From the NCBI GenBank assembly GCA_014239155.1, contig JAAZZQ010000019.1:1-64000 (forward strand): a DNA stretch of 64,000 nt, read 5' to 3'. The translations under genes and the position numbers were made by a program. This document shows positions 15,356-23,319 of the stretch, in pieces. Every line of letters begins with the position of its first letter. Position 1 is the first letter of the stretch. The notes beneath the pieces were generated by a model. That model ran no database searches, was not told the origin of the DNA, and saw only the letters and a program-made list of their open reading frames with translations. The stretch is from Lachnospiraceae bacterium (lineage in GTDB: Bacteria; Bacillota; Clostridia; Lachnospirales; Lachnospiraceae).

Positions 15356-15604
15356 TCAACTATCCAACAATTCCTGATAACTCACCCCCAACACTTTCGC
15401 AATAACCTTCAACTCAATATCCGTCACAAACCTTTTGCCACTCTCAATCCTTTGCACAGCATTTTTATCTATATCCAGCCCCGCCATTTGCAGCATATCC
15501 GCCAGCTTCCTTTGTGATGTTTTCTCTGGAAGCCGTTCCCGGATTTCCTTTACTTTCTGCCCGCATATATTATTTTCACCATCAGCCGCCTTATTCTTAT
15601 ACAT
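15356..15604 (-). CDS. XRE-family regulator divergent from DUF6809 gene
   Basis: The preferred start is ATG at 15604 with AGGAGAGG upstream, giving 82 residues; an ATG seven codons earlier lies inside an operator-like dyad. The Cro/CI domain fills most of the protein (SQRKLADMLQMAGL, KNAVQRIESGKRFVTDIELK). It is transcribed away from a DUF6809 gene across two matching dyads, so it likely represses both. It stands just upstream of the two-gene repeat module on the same strand. Confidence 0.8.
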   Translation of the reverse strand: MYKNKAADGENNICGQKVKEIRERLPEKTSQRKLADMLQMAGLDIDKNAVQRIESGKRFVTDIELKVIAKVLGVSYQELLDS

Positions 15605-15619
15605 AAATCCTCTCCTGTT

Positions 15620-15690
15620 TGACATTTAGTGATTGTCATTTTCTCTATTATATGCTAAACTGTAAAAGAAATGACATTTACTAGATGTCA
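15620..15690. promoter_or_regulatory. Pair of 19-bp operators in the XRE/DUF6809 intergenic region
   Basis: TGACATTTAGTGATTGTCA (15620-15638) and TGACATTTACTAGATGTCA (15672-15690) share outer TGACA/TGTCA arms and are 52 bp apart, a near-integral number of helical turns. They lie between divergent promoters and are probably bound by the XRE protein at 15356. Confidence 0.75.
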
Positions 15691-15721
15691 AATATAATAT
15701 TTTAGTAAAAGGAGTCCATTT

Positions 15722-16033
15722 ATGAAAAGCATACTGTCAGAGCTATATGAAGGAAATATTTTCCCGGCAGAGCAGTATTCTCCCAGAAGTGAAGAATACC
15801 GCAAAATCCATCAACGGAACTATCATCATTACGACAGCTTCATTGAAACATTAAGTAAGTTAGAGCCGCCGCTTGATAAACAATTTATAAAAATCATGGA
15901 CGAACAGCTTGACGTAATCCCCTATGAATTTTCAGAAATGTTTATTGACGGCTTCCGCTTAGGGGCTAGAATCATGATTGACATTTTTCAGGGTGATTTA
16001 GGTATCAGGGAAGATGAACCTTCCGCTAAATAG
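15722..16033 (+). CDS. DUF6809 family protein
   Basis: A 103-residue protein with the conserved start LSELYEGNIFPAEQYSPRS and a helical C-terminus including GFRLGARIMIDIF, as in DUF6809 proteins common in Lachnospiraceae mobile elements. An AAAGGAG site precedes the ATG at 15722. It is divergent from an XRE gene and ends at a long inverted repeat. Its function is unknown; the similarity was recalled, not computed. Confidence 0.7.
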   Translation: MKSILSELYEGNIFPAEQYSPRSEEYRKIHQRNYHHYDSFIETLSKLEPPLDKQFIKIMDEQLDVIPYEFSEMFIDGFRLGARIMIDIFQGDLGIREDEPSAK

Positions 16034-16108
16034 CAAAGCCCCACCAGCCTGTCAAGGGTAAATAAACGGCTATCGCCGCCCTTGACAGACTGGCAGGGCT
16101 TCGCTGTA
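16030..16108. terminator. Long imperfect inverted repeat between convergent genes
   Basis: Arms AGCAAAGCCCCACCAG plus CTGTCAAGGG, and CCCTTGACAG plus ACTGGCAGGGCTTCGCT, flank a 20-nt spacer. The paired length is about 28 bp. It sits between the ends of the DUF6809 gene and the relaxase gene and could end transcription from both sides. Confidence 0.6.
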
Positions 16109-16144
16109 TGACACCCAAGAGGGCTTTAAACAGCCCTCCGGCTA

Positions 16145-17458
16145 TCACCGGGCATCTCTATTTTGTTTCCTTCTTTCTGCCCGTTTCTGTTCCCTCAATA
16201 CCTGCTCCTTCTGTTTTTCCATCTGCACAATGCCGGACACTTTCTCTTTTCCAAGAACCGCCTTTACCCATTCGTAATCCCGTACAAGTTCTTTTAATTC
16301 CTGATTTTCCATATAGATTTCATGGAAGCGGTTAGAAAGATTGGCTTCCTTCTCCACAGCCCGGTTATAGGACAGTTGCAGCTTGTCAAACTTTCTGGAA
16401 ACATCCAGATAGGACGCATAGACAGAACGCAGCACTTTCACCATCTTTTCTATCAGCGGTTTTGCTTTTTTCTCCCGGTATGCCCTACCGCTTTCTATGC
16501 TCCCGGCTTCTGGAAGTACCTGTTCTGGATTATCCGAAAATTTTACTGCCAAATGCTCCATATCCTTCACCATTGGAGCAAGCTCCTGCATACGCTTCTG
16601 GTACTTATCTGCCTGTTTCTTTGCGCTTTCTCCTTCTTTTTTTGACTTTTCCATGTCATCTTGTAAAGAACGGACTTCATCATCCAATTCGCTCATCTGC
16701 TCTTTCAGATTTTGATTGATTTCCAGATAAGATTGATTTACCGATTGCAATTCGGATTTCTTCGTTTCCAGTTCCTCAACTTCCTTTGACCGCTCCTGCT
16801 TTTTAAAATCCAGTACAGATAAATGTTTTTCATGAGTTCCCTTTTTCTCCCATTCAATCCCATGACACAGCATAAGCGCAAAAAGCTGTTCCTTCTCATA
16901 CGCATACCACTGATTCCGTTCCGTTTCACTTCTTGTACCACCCTTAAATCCAAGTGCCTCCAATGCTTTTTTCAACGATACTCTTGTTTCAAGCCCTCTC
17001 TTACTTCCGGTGATATAAGGAATGAAATCTATATGCAGATGAGGGGTTGCTTCGTCCATGTGCAGATAGGCACTGAATACCCTAAGTGTCGGATTACGCT
17101 GCTGGAATCCTTTCATATACTCGTCCAGAATTTTGGCGGCAAGCTGTCCATCCTCTGTCATTGCTCCCATATCATCTTTATTGCCAATCTGCACAATAAT
17201 TTCATAGAATGGCTTTTCCTGCTTGCTGGATAATATTTTCTCGTAATAATCATCAATCCGTCGGTCATTTCGCGTCTGCTTTTCATTGTACCGGGCAAGG
17301 GCTTCATCGAATAATTCATGATACACGTCCTTGATATTCTCATTGAGATACTCTATATTCAAGTGACTGCGCTCCGGGTCTGTATTGTTTGTATGGAATT
17401 TCCTGCTGTTATGGTTGACAGAGCCTTTCCCTTTGGTAAAGCTGATTGTTCGCTTCAA
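16145..17458 (-). CDS. mobV: MobV-type relaxase of element 2
   Basis: A 437-residue Pre/Mob relaxase. The N-terminal 200 residues are very close to the element 1 protein (HNSRKFHTNNTDPERSH, HMDEATPHLHIDFIPY, GSKRGLETRVSLKKALEALG). The C-terminal coiled coil (about residues 205-300) and tail are diverged, as expected if only the catalytic part contacts a conserved oriT. The start is TTG at 17458. The candidate oriT lies just upstream (17478-17640). It would act with MobC (19410) and a helper conjugation machine. Confidence 0.9.
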   Translation of the reverse strand: MKRTISFTKGKGSVNHNSRKFHTNNTDPERSHLNIEYLNENIKDVYHELFDEALARYNEKQTRNDRRIDDYYEKILSSKQEKPFYEIIVQIGNKDDMGAMTEDGQLAAKILDEYMKGFQQRNPTLRVFSAYLHMDEATPHLHIDFIPYITGSKRGLETRVSLKKALEALGFKGGTRSETERNQWYAYEKEQLFALMLCHGIEWEKKGTHEKHLSVLDFKKQERSKEVEELETKKSELQSVNQSYLEINQNLKEQMSELDDEVRSLQDDMEKSKKEGESAKKQADKYQKRMQELAPMVKDMEHLAVKFSDNPEQVLPEAGSIESGRAYREKKAKPLIEKMVKVLRSVYASYLDVSRKFDKLQLSYNRAVEKEANLSNRFHEIYMENQELKELVRDYEWVKAVLGKEKVSGIVQMEKQKEQVLREQKRAERRKQNRDAR

Positions 17459-17477
17459 TAATCTATCCTTTCTCCCT

Positions 17478-17640
17478 GTCCGGGTAATCAGCGCCGGATA
17501 CGGCGCATAGCCTTTGTTACTTTCTGCGAAAGTAACGCAAATGCACTTTCGACAGGCTACGCTCTATCAAAAGTGCCTTGCGCCCTGCCGGGGGCAAGCT
17601 ATCCTTCGGATAGCATACCGTCCTTACGGACGGTGCTGCT
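17478..17640. other. oriT: Candidate oriT of element 2
   Basis: Contains GTTACTTTCTGCGAAAGTAAC (17516-17536) and the arms GCACTTT/AAAGTGC (17543-17576) in nearly the same sequence as 7350-7462, followed by hairpins GCTATCCTTCGGATAGC and CCGTCCTTACGGACGG. It is placed directly upstream of the relaxase gene and overlaps the 3' end of a small ORF. Confidence 0.65.
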
Positions 17641-17863
17641 GTTCCAGCCGCTTTGTTTCCACTGCCATAGCTTTTCGGACAGCAGAAAGTAAATTTACTA
17701 CCGTACATTCCTCACATCCGGCAAGCCATACCAGCGTCCTTATTTCTGCCGCAGTCAGTTCCACATCTCCAAAAACCTCATTCAGTGCGGCAATTCTCCG
17801 GGCTTCGCTTTTATAAAAATATTCGTTCACGTTCCGAGTTCCCCACTCTGGCTGAATAATCAT
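17624..17863 (-). CDS. Hypothetical protein, 79 aa, mobilization region
   Basis: ATG at 17863 with GGAGAAAGGTGGG upstream is preferred over a GTG eleven codons earlier. The protein begins MIIQPEWGTRNVNEYFYKSE and has a helical middle (AALNEVFGDVELTAAEIRTL) with two Cys in AGCEECTVV. No known family was recognised. It lies between a 77-aa gene and the oriT region in the leftward operon of element 2; element 1 has no counterpart. Confidence 0.55.
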   Translation of the reverse strand: MIIQPEWGTRNVNEYFYKSEARRIAALNEVFGDVELTAAEIRTLVWLAGCEECTVVNLLSAVRKAMAVETKRLEQQHRP

Positions 17864-17939
17864 CAAATCCCACCTTTCTCCTTGTCTGTAATTCACAGGG
17901 GGCGTGTCACGCCCCTGTTATTTGTCACCAAAGGAAAAA

Positions 17940-18173
17940 CTACCAGCGGAAGCTGTCCGGCACTCCCCGCTTATCCAGATATTCTTTTCTGGCTTTTTCC
18001 CTTTCTTCTTCTGTTGGGGCTGTCTTATATTTTGCGTACAGTTCATGCCGCACCATAGCATCCAGTTTCTTTTCCAATCCATGCCGGATTTCATCAGCAC
18101 AGGAATCATCTTCCACCAGATGATAGCGGAGCAGAGCCACAAACAATTCATACGGTATCTGCACATTTTTCAT
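17940..18173 (-). CDS. Hypothetical protein, 77 aa, mobile-element accessory
   Basis: The ATG at 18173 with AAAGGACAGG upstream gives a 77-residue charged helical protein (MKNVQIPYELFVALLRYHL at the start, EEEREKARKEYLDKRG near the end). The frame is open 31 codons further upstream but without a better start. Such small proteins recur beside replication genes in clostridial elements, where some are named complexin-like without evidence. Function unknown. Confidence 0.6.
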   Translation of the reverse strand: MKNVQIPYELFVALLRYHLVEDDSCADEIRHGLEKKLDAMVRHELYAKYKTAPTEEEREKARKEYLDKRGVPDSFRW

Positions 18174-18190
18174 TTTCTGCCTGTCCTTTC

Positions 18191-18265
18191 TGCGTCGGTT
18201 TGCGTCGATAGCGTCGATATTTTCTATACCGCCCCGCTGTCTGAAATACCGTCGCAACCGACGCA
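18191..18265. repeat. GCGTCG iteron-like cluster beside the element 2 ATPase gene
   Basis: TGCGTCGGTT (18191-18200), TGCGTCGATA (18201-18210) and GCGTCGATAT (18211-18220) are directly repeated at a 10-bp period. AACCGACGCA (18256-18265) is an exact inverted copy of the first. The cluster lies just after the ATPase stop, a plausible origin or regulator site. Confidence 0.5.
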
Positions 18266-18276
18266 TATCGTCGCTT

Positions 18277-19413
18277 TTATTCTTTCTGCTCCAACCGTTT
18301 TAAAATGATTTTTCTTTCATGCCCCCGCTTGTTATCATAAAAAATACCATAGTCATTCAATAGCTGGCTGTTCATCACGTTTAATTTTCTGGAAAGTACA
18401 TTTGCCGACAACTGCAAATCCGGCAACTGTTTCAGAAGTTCCGTTGCCGTTCCCACCCACTCTTGTCTATCTTCTGTCAGAAGTTCGTTGATTGCTTCCA
18501 GAAGCGGGTTCGGTGGCTGTTTCCAAAGTTCTGTTTCTGCCTTTTTAAACTTCCAGATGCAACGCTCCCGGTCAAACTCAATGGTCAGTTCCTGGTCAGG
18601 CTGGTCACGCCCTACAATATCCAAAACAGCCGTGTTGTCTGTCCGTTTTTTCTTCTGCATGATAAACGCTCCATCCGCCGCACCAAGCAGACCATTTGTG
18701 CCAGAAATCATATCGAAACTATCCCCGGATTCCATCTTGCGGGTATGATGTACCACTAACAGGCAGATACCATATTTATCACTGAACGCTTTTAATTTTG
18801 TCACAATCTCATAATCATTAGAATAGCTGTAAGTGTCCCCGCCAACTTCCCGCACCTTCTGGAGCGTGTCAATGATAATCAGTCTTGCGTCCGTGTGCAA
18901 TTTCACAAACTCCTCCAGTTCACCGTCCAAGCCTTCCTTTAATGTCTTTGCCTGTGTCGCAAAATATAAGTTGTCTGCACTTTCTACTCCAAACATTTGA
19001 GAAAGCCGCCGCTGAAGCCTTGCATAATCATCTTCTAACGCCAAATACAAAACCGTTCCTTTGCGAACCGGATAATCCCACAGGGGAATCCCCATTGCTA
19101 TATGATAGGCAAGCTGCCCCATAAAGAACGATTTCCCCACTTTCGGCGCACCTACAAAGAGATAAGTACCGCCATACAGAAAACCGTCCACAACAGGCGT
19201 TCTCGGTGGGTAAAGAGTATCATACAATTCCGTCATGGAAATCGTCTGCAAACTGCACCCGGATTTCTCCGGGCTTTTGCAGTTATTTGTGGCTTGCAGA
19301 TTGATTTGCGCTGTTTCATTTGCTATAATTTGAGTGTCTTTTTTAATATCCGGCTGTTTCCCATCTGCGCTAACAGATGATACGGAAACAGTCGTTTTTC
19401 TTTTTCCTGTCAT
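18277..19413 (-). CDS. RepA-like AAA ATPase (hexameric helicase type), element 2
   Basis: A 378-residue RecA-fold ATPase. Walker A is GAPKVGKSFF near residue 92, Walker B is ARLIIIDTLQKV near 180, and VVHHTRKMESGDSFDMISGTNG (in parts, residues 220-242) matches the RepA/AAA_25 motif 3 region. The first 55 residues are a variable extension. It is distant from the element 1 ATPase outside these motifs. Its ATG at 19413 overlaps the MobC stop (ATGA). It likely provides helicase activity for replication of the excised element. Confidence 0.8.
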   Translation of the reverse strand: MTGKRKTTVSVSSVSADGKQPDIKKDTQIIANETAQINLQATNNCKSPEKSGCSLQTISMTELYDTLYPPRTPVVDGFLYGGTYLFVGAPKVGKSFFMGQLAYHIAMGIPLWDYPVRKGTVLYLALEDDYARLQRRLSQMFGVESADNLYFATQAKTLKEGLDGELEEFVKLHTDARLIIIDTLQKVREVGGDTYSYSNDYEIVTKLKAFSDKYGICLLVVHHTRKMESGDSFDMISGTNGLLGAADGAFIMQKKKRTDNTAVLDIVGRDQPDQELTIEFDRERCIWKFKKAETELWKQPPNPLLEAINELLTEDRQEWVGTATELLKQLPDLQLSANVLSRKLNVMNSQLLNDYGIFYDNKRGHERKIILKRLEQKE

Positions 19414-19733
19414 TCATCTTCTCCTTTCAGACCGTCTAAAGTAATTGAGATTACCTGCAAAGTATAGAGCAGTTCGTCATTGTCTGGGCTTACGCTTTCC
19501 AGACGTTTTAATTCTTCATGGATTGCCGCCATCTGGTTTTTCAGAGCCTTATACACCCTCGGATTGCCCTGCACCACAACATCCCGGCACAAGAGCCGCC
19601 TTGTGATGTAATCCTGCTTTGTCAGTCCCGACAATGCCACCAAATCATTCAATAATTTTGATTCCTCGTCTGATACCCGGAACGCCACCGTATGATTGCG
19701 CCATCTTCCCTTGTAATCAAGTGCCTTATCCAT
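19410..19733 (-). CDS. mobC: MobC-like relaxosome protein of element 2
   Basis: A 107-residue protein with the MobC-type N-terminal DNA-binding pattern (HTVAFRVSDEESKLLNDLVAL split over residues 13-33, then LTKQDYITRRLLCRD) and a short helical tail. It starts just after the integrase stop and overlaps the ATPase start by four bases. Predicted to bind the oriT region with the element 2 relaxase. Confidence 0.72.
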   Translation of the reverse strand: MDKALDYKGRWRNHTVAFRVSDEESKLLNDLVALSGLTKQDYITRRLLCRDVVVQGNPRVYKALKNQMAAIHEELKRLESVSPDNDELLYTLQVISITLDGLKGEDE

Positions 19734-19737
19734 TCTT

Positions 19738-20874
19738 CTAATCCTCCCTGTTTTCCGTAGGAAAATGCGACTGCCCTTGCAGGAGCAGAGGATTTTCCTC
19801 CTTTGTCATTCGCTCCATTTCCAACCGTTCCGCCATTTCGGTTTGAACCGTAGGAAACAAGTGGGCGTATCGGTATGTAATCTTCTCTGCTTCATGCCCC
19901 ATGCGCTCCCCAATCGCCAGCACGGAAAATCCCATGTTGATTAAGAGCGAAACTGCGCTGTGACGAATATCATGCACCCTTATCTTTTTTACTCCCGCCT
20001 GTTTTGCCCCTCGCTCCATTTCATGGTTGAGATAAGACTTTGTGACAGTAAATAGCCTTTCATCTGGTTTAATGTCATAAAGCATTTTGATGTACTCTTG
20101 CATTTCCTCACAGAGAAACAACGGCATTTTAATTGTACGGTTACTTTTCTTCGTCTTTGGGCTTGTAATAATATCCCGCCCTTTGGAACGGTGAAAAGTC
20201 TTGCTGATTGTGACCGTCTGTTTCTCAAAATCAAAATCAGCGGGAGTGAGCGCAAGTAATTCGCCGGAACGCATCCCACACCAGTAGAGCATTTCAAAAG
20301 CATAATAGGAGCGGGGCTTATCCATCATGGCTTCGGAAAATTTCAGATATTCTTCCTTTGTCCAGAAGTCCATTTCCTTTGTGGCTTCACTTCCAATCGT
20401 TCCTGCCCGCCTCGCCGGATTGTAGGGAAGATTGTAAAAGTTTACTGCATGGTTGAATATCGCCGTAAGCTGTGCGTGTATCGTCCTTAAATAATCAGCA
20501 GAATAGGGCTTCCCTTTTTCATCACGGTACGCCATCAACTCATTCTGCCATGCTATCACGTCCTTTGCTTCAATCTCTGCAATTTTGCGGTTTTCAAAGT
20601 ACGGCAAAATCTTTGTCCGTATCACATGACTTTTGGATTCCCAAGTGCTTTCCTTGACACGCTGTTTCTTGTCGGCTTCGTACACTTCAAAAAAACTGCC
20701 GAAAGTCATATCCAGCTTTGCACCCTGTTTGAGCATGGCTTCATGCTCCCAAGCCTGCGCCTCCCTTTTCGTTGCAAAGCCCCTCTTTTGTGTCTGTTTT
20801 CTCTCCCCTTTCCAGTTGGTAAAGCGGTAGATAACTCTCCATGTTCCTGTTGCATTGTCTTTGTATACAGCCAT
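19738..20874 (-). CDS. int: Tyrosine recombinase/integrase of element 2
   Basis: A 378-residue integrase with the same three-domain layout as the element 1 enzyme: arm-binding N-terminus (GTWRVIYRFTNWKGERKQTQ), core-binding domain, and catalytic domain with Arg in GMRSGELLAL, HDIRHSAVSLL and GHEAEKITYRYAH ending in the Tyr nucleophile. A GGAAGGAGAG sequence precedes the ATG at 20874. It belongs to the pair of TCGAACTC cores at 13714 and 22006 and probably to the GTTGCCA arm sites at both ends. Confidence 0.93.
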   Translation of the reverse strand: MAVYKDNATGTWRVIYRFTNWKGERKQTQKRGFATKREAQAWEHEAMLKQGAKLDMTFGSFFEVYEADKKQRVKESTWESKSHVIRTKILPYFENRKIAEIEAKDVIAWQNELMAYRDEKGKPYSADYLRTIHAQLTAIFNHAVNFYNLPYNPARRAGTIGSEATKEMDFWTKEEYLKFSEAMMDKPRSYYAFEMLYWCGMRSGELLALTPADFDFEKQTVTISKTFHRSKGRDIITSPKTKKSNRTIKMPLFLCEEMQEYIKMLYDIKPDERLFTVTKSYLNHEMERGAKQAGVKKIRVHDIRHSAVSLLINMGFSVLAIGERMGHEAEKITYRYAHLFPTVQTEMAERLEMERMTKEENPLLLQGQSHFPTENRED

Positions 20875-20894
20875 TTCCTAATCACTCTCCTTCC

Positions 20895-21074
20895 TTATTC
20901 GCTGTAACAGACCTTTTTATGAAAAAATGTAGCGTTCACACGTCCGGTCACGGTCAGATAGCCCTGTTTCTGTAATTCTGTGTTCAGTTCCCTTACAATC
21001 TGGTAGGCTTTCGACTTTGACACACGCAATTCCGCTGCCACTTCTTCCACCGTCATAAATGATTTATCTGCCAT
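20895..21074 (-). CDS. xis: Excisionase-like HTH protein of element 2
   Basis: A 59-residue ORF just below common length cut-offs. It begins MADKSFMTVEEVAAELRVSK and continues with SKAYQIVRELN and a GYLTVTGRVN wing, clearly homologous to the proteins at 10212 and 41956. The start at 21074 follows GGAGGAAACC; the stop is 20 bp before the integrase start. Confidence 0.8.
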   Translation of the reverse strand: MADKSFMTVEEVAAELRVSKSKAYQIVRELNTELQKQGYLTVTGRVNATFFHKKVCYSE

Positions 21075-21221
21075 TCTGTGGTTTCCTCCTTTCTTTCTAA
21101 CTGCTTTTGTTTAAGTTCTGCATATAGAATACTAAATAAATTCCGTTAAGTCAAGTGGTTTTCAAAAGAATCTTAACTTTTTTTATTTAAGTTATTCTTG
21201 CTATTTGTATTTCCTCATGCT

Positions 21222-21254
21222 ATACTAAATTCAACAAATTTGTTTAGTATCGGA
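21222..21254. promoter_or_regulatory. Operator-like inverted repeat upstream of the element 2 XRE gene
   Basis: ATACTAAA and TTTAGTAT arms (21223-21250) enclose AACAAATTTGTT-type symmetry directly before the GGAGG ribosome site. Related TTTAAGTT and GTTAAGTC half sites recur through 21100-21215, upstream of xis. A likely autoregulatory site. Confidence 0.5.
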
Positions 21255-21263
21255 GGTTTGATT

Positions 21264-21824
21264 ATGGCAATCGGCAAACGTATCAAATTTTTTCGTAATA
21301 GAAAGGGCATGACCCAAAAGCAACTGGGCGAAATCCTCGGCTTCCTTGGAAAGACTTCTGATGTCCGTATGGCACAGTATGAATCCGAAGCCAGAATACC
21401 GAAACACGACCTTGTAAAAGAAATGGCTAATCTCTTCGGCATTAGTACCCACGCCCTCACCGTGCCGGATATTGATACAAATATCGGGCTTATGCACACC
21501 CTTTTTGCGCTGGAAGATATATATGGGCTGAAAATCGGGGAGATTGACGGGGAAATCTGCCTGCGTCTGGATAAGTCCGATTACTCCACCTATTCTTCTA
21601 TGTATAAAATGCTCCACGCATGGCAACTGGAAGCTGCCAGACTGGAAAAGGGCGAAATCACCAAAGAAGAATATGACGAGTGGCGTTACAAATATCCAGA
21701 ACTTGACACACATCAAATCTGGGCAAAAGTTCCTCCACAGGAATTGTTCGACTTCATCAACGAAGCCGCCAAAGAAGCAGAAAGCACAGAAAAGAAAGAA
21801 GAAAAACGCAAGAAGAAAAAATGA
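21264..21824 (+). CDS. XRE-family regulator of element 2
   Basis: ATG at 21264 with CGGAGG 9 nt upstream is chosen over an in-frame ATG 22 codons earlier, which would run through the promoter. The 186-residue protein has a Cro/CI domain (MTQKQLGEILGF, VRMAQYESEARIPK) and an acidic C-terminal half ending in a Lys/Glu-rich tail. It is divergent from xis/int and close in layout to the element 1 regulator. A strong terminator follows. Confidence 0.85.
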   Translation: MAIGKRIKFFRNRKGMTQKQLGEILGFLGKTSDVRMAQYESEARIPKHDLVKEMANLFGISTHALTVPDIDTNIGLMHTLFALEDIYGLKIGEIDGEICLRLDKSDYSTYSSMYKMLHAWQLEAARLEKGEITKEEYDEWRYKYPELDTHQIWAKVPPQELFDFINEAAKEAESTEKKEEKRKKKK

Positions 21825-21831
21825 ACGGAAA

Positions 21832-21880
21832 AAACCTTACCCATTTTCAGTTGTCATATCTGAAAATCAGTAAGGTTTTT
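21832..21880 (+). terminator. Rho-independent terminator after the element 2 XRE gene
   Basis: AAACCTTAC pairs with GTAAGGTTT, and the inner CATTTTCAG pairs with CTGAAAAT, followed by TTTTTCTGTT. It lies 10 bp after the stop. Confidence 0.8.
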
Positions 21881-21924
21881 CTGTTATTGAAGTATTCTAT
21901 TATCTAACGAGTGATACCTAAAAT

Positions 21925-21942
21925 GTTGCCAAATCGTTGCCA
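21925..21942. repeat. Right arm-type paired repeat of element 2 (GTTGCCA)
   Basis: GTTGCCA at 21925-21931 and 21936-21942, period 11 bp, 64 bp from the core at 22006. Confidence 0.6.
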
Positions 21943-22005
21943 TTACTTAAACAAATTTGTTTGAACCCCGCATAAACACTAGGTTCTTTAAACTCATTTC
22001 ATCAC

Positions 22006-22013
22006 TCGAACTC
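22006..22013. repeat. Attachment core between elements 2 and 3
   Basis: TCGAACTC within ATCACTCGAACTC, which matches the guaA end (TCACTCGAACTC) more closely than the two cores further left. Confidence 0.8.
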
Positions 22014-22063
22014 TTTTTCCAGTTCGTTGCAAGTCCTGTTTTATATTGTTTTTCTTACAAATT

Positions 22064-22087
22064 CGTATCATTTTGATACGTTTTTAT
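22064..22087 (+). terminator. Hairpin terminator at the left end of element 3
   Basis: CGTATCA and TGATACG arms with a 3-nt loop, followed by TTTTTATTT. It would block rightward transcription entering the element from element 2. Confidence 0.65.
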
Positions 22088-22115
22088 TTCTCGTTTATAT
22101 GGTTTCAAAGCTGGT

Positions 22116-22133
22116 GTACCCAAATTGTACCCA
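22116..22133. repeat. Left arm-type paired repeat of element 3 (GTACCCA)
   Basis: GTACCCA at 22116-22122 and 22127-22133, period 11 bp, matching the pair at 42887-42904. Confidence 0.6.
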
Positions 22134-22152
22134 CACCACAAATTTACAATAA

Positions 22153-22323
22153 TCACCTGTGTGCATCAATAGTTAAACTGGTAAGTGCTACTTGCAGCAG
22201 TTCATTTAGATTATTTGCTTGATCTATTGCCAATTTTATTCTCTCTTTTTCTTCTGTAGATAACTTTCGGTTTCCATTATCTAAAAAATATTTTGATAAT
22301 TCTTTCCATTGTTGTTCTGTCAT
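22153..22323 (-). CDS. Small hypothetical protein at the end of the CBASS region
   Basis: ATG at 22323 (GAGGGAAATAAGT upstream) gives a 56-residue charged helical protein beginning MTEQQWKELSKYFLDNGNRK. The frame is also open upstream to 22377, but that stretch is the shared palindrome and is more likely leader. No family recognised. It lies downstream of the CBASS effector on the same strand, 115 bp further, and has a leader like that of the DUF1016 gene. Confidence 0.5.
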   Translation of the reverse strand: MTEQQWKELSKYFLDNGNRKLSTEEKERIKLAIDQANNLNELLQVALTSLTIDAHR

Positions 22324-22345
22324 ACTTATTTCCCTCGTTATTTCC

Positions 22346-22372
22346 AATTCGCTACACACTGTGTAGTAAATT
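22346..22372. repeat. Leader palindrome, copy 1
   Basis: Core CTACACAGTGTGTAG flanked by AATT arms (one arm degenerate), followed towards the gene by CGAATTGGAA. The same core and flank occur in front of the DUF1016 gene at 27833-27859. Confidence 0.7.
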
Positions 22373-22491
22373 GCCATTTTTCAAAATTTTCATTATTACA
22401 ACTTAGTTACTTTGAGCAAGTTGCAAGATAAACACTGGATTAATCCAATAACCTGTTTTCAAGTTATATCAATTAAATTGCTGATATATAA

Positions 22492-23319
22492 TTATCGCCT
22501 ATACACAGTCCTGCCCCTTTGCTCAAACTTACGATTGCCTGTTCTTTTTTGCTGAAAAACTGTCACTAAATTCAAGTTACTTCTCCCTCCCAATTTAAAT
22601 ACATTCTGTGCTATCTTCATGGTATTGTGTGCATTTGTTGTAGCATATATATTTATATTCTTAACTTGCGTTGGGAGATTTCTTACTTCATTAGTAACAT
22701 TCTGAACCAATTTCGGACTATCATAGCGATTATGGTCTACAGCATTATCCCTTGATATAATAATCGTCGATTTTGATCTCTTTTCTCTCGGAATCTGATT
22801 CATTTCGAGAGGATATGTATCTGCAATAATTATATTTACCTCATTTGGAACATCTTCAAAATTTATTTTTTGCACTGATATGTCATCATCGCTTTTCCTA
22901 TCTAATTCTCCACAATAATATTTATAAAATGTATCTCTGATAATCAATTTGAATTGCATATAAATTGGCACTAAAATAAGATTACATTCTGTATAGCCAA
23001 GAATTTTTGAACACATCCAATACCAAAAATATGGATAATTTTTGTATTCATTCCCCTTATTAAAAATATAATTTTTATTCCACTTTCTTACCACAAACAG
23101 CGCAACCACAAAAAGAAATATTCCAATCGCCACATTTCCTTTATTCCACAAAATATAAAAAATATAGTCTTTTAAGTCTTGTGATGCTGATAACTTTGGT
23201 GTTTCTTGTACCTTATTGGTAATATCTAACAAGCTTGGCAATAATAAAATAATTACCAATCCTATAATTTGACAAATCGGTCTAAAATTAGCTAAAATTT
23301 TATTATATATTGATTTCAT
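22492..23319 (-). CDS. CBASS effector with two transmembrane helices (Cap14-like?)
   Basis: A protein of about 275 residues (ATG 23319, GTGAGG upstream; GTG 23334 also possible). Two hydrophobic helices at about residues 17-37 (ICQIIGLVIILLLPSLL) and 65-83 (VAIGIFLFVVALFVV) are followed by a soluble domain of about 190 residues. Its end (INIYATTNAHNTMKIAQNVF, then LNLVTVF) vaguely resembles the last part of a SAVED cyclic-nucleotide sensor. As the last gene of a type II CBASS operon it is expected to bind the signal made by the cyclase and damage the inner membrane. The sensor domain assignment is uncertain. Confidence 0.7.
   Translation of the reverse strand: MKSIYNKILANFRPICQIIGLVIILLLPSLLDITNKVQETPKLSASQDLKDYIFYILWNKGNVAIGIFLFVVALFVVRKWNKNYIFNKGNEYKNYPYFWYWMCSKILGYTECNLILVPIYMQFKLIIRDTFYKYYCGELDRKSDDDISVQKINFEDVPNEVNIIIADTYPLEMNQIPREKRSKSTIIISRDNAVDHNRYDSPKLVQNVTNEVRNLPTQVKNINIYATTNAHNTMKIAQNVFKLGGRSNLNLVTVFQQKRTGNRKFEQRGRTVYRR

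Larger units (their letters stand above)
13714..22013. mobile_element. Element 2: 8.3-kb integrative mobilizable element with a repeat-protein module
   Basis: TCGAACTC cores bound both ends and GTTGCCA paired arm repeats lie inside both ends (13825 and 21925). Gene order from the right is XRE, xis, int, mobC, ATPase, two small genes, oriT-like region, relaxase, then cargo (DUF6809/XRE pair and the two-gene repeat module). This is the most compact and internally consistent of the elements. Confidence 0.82.
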
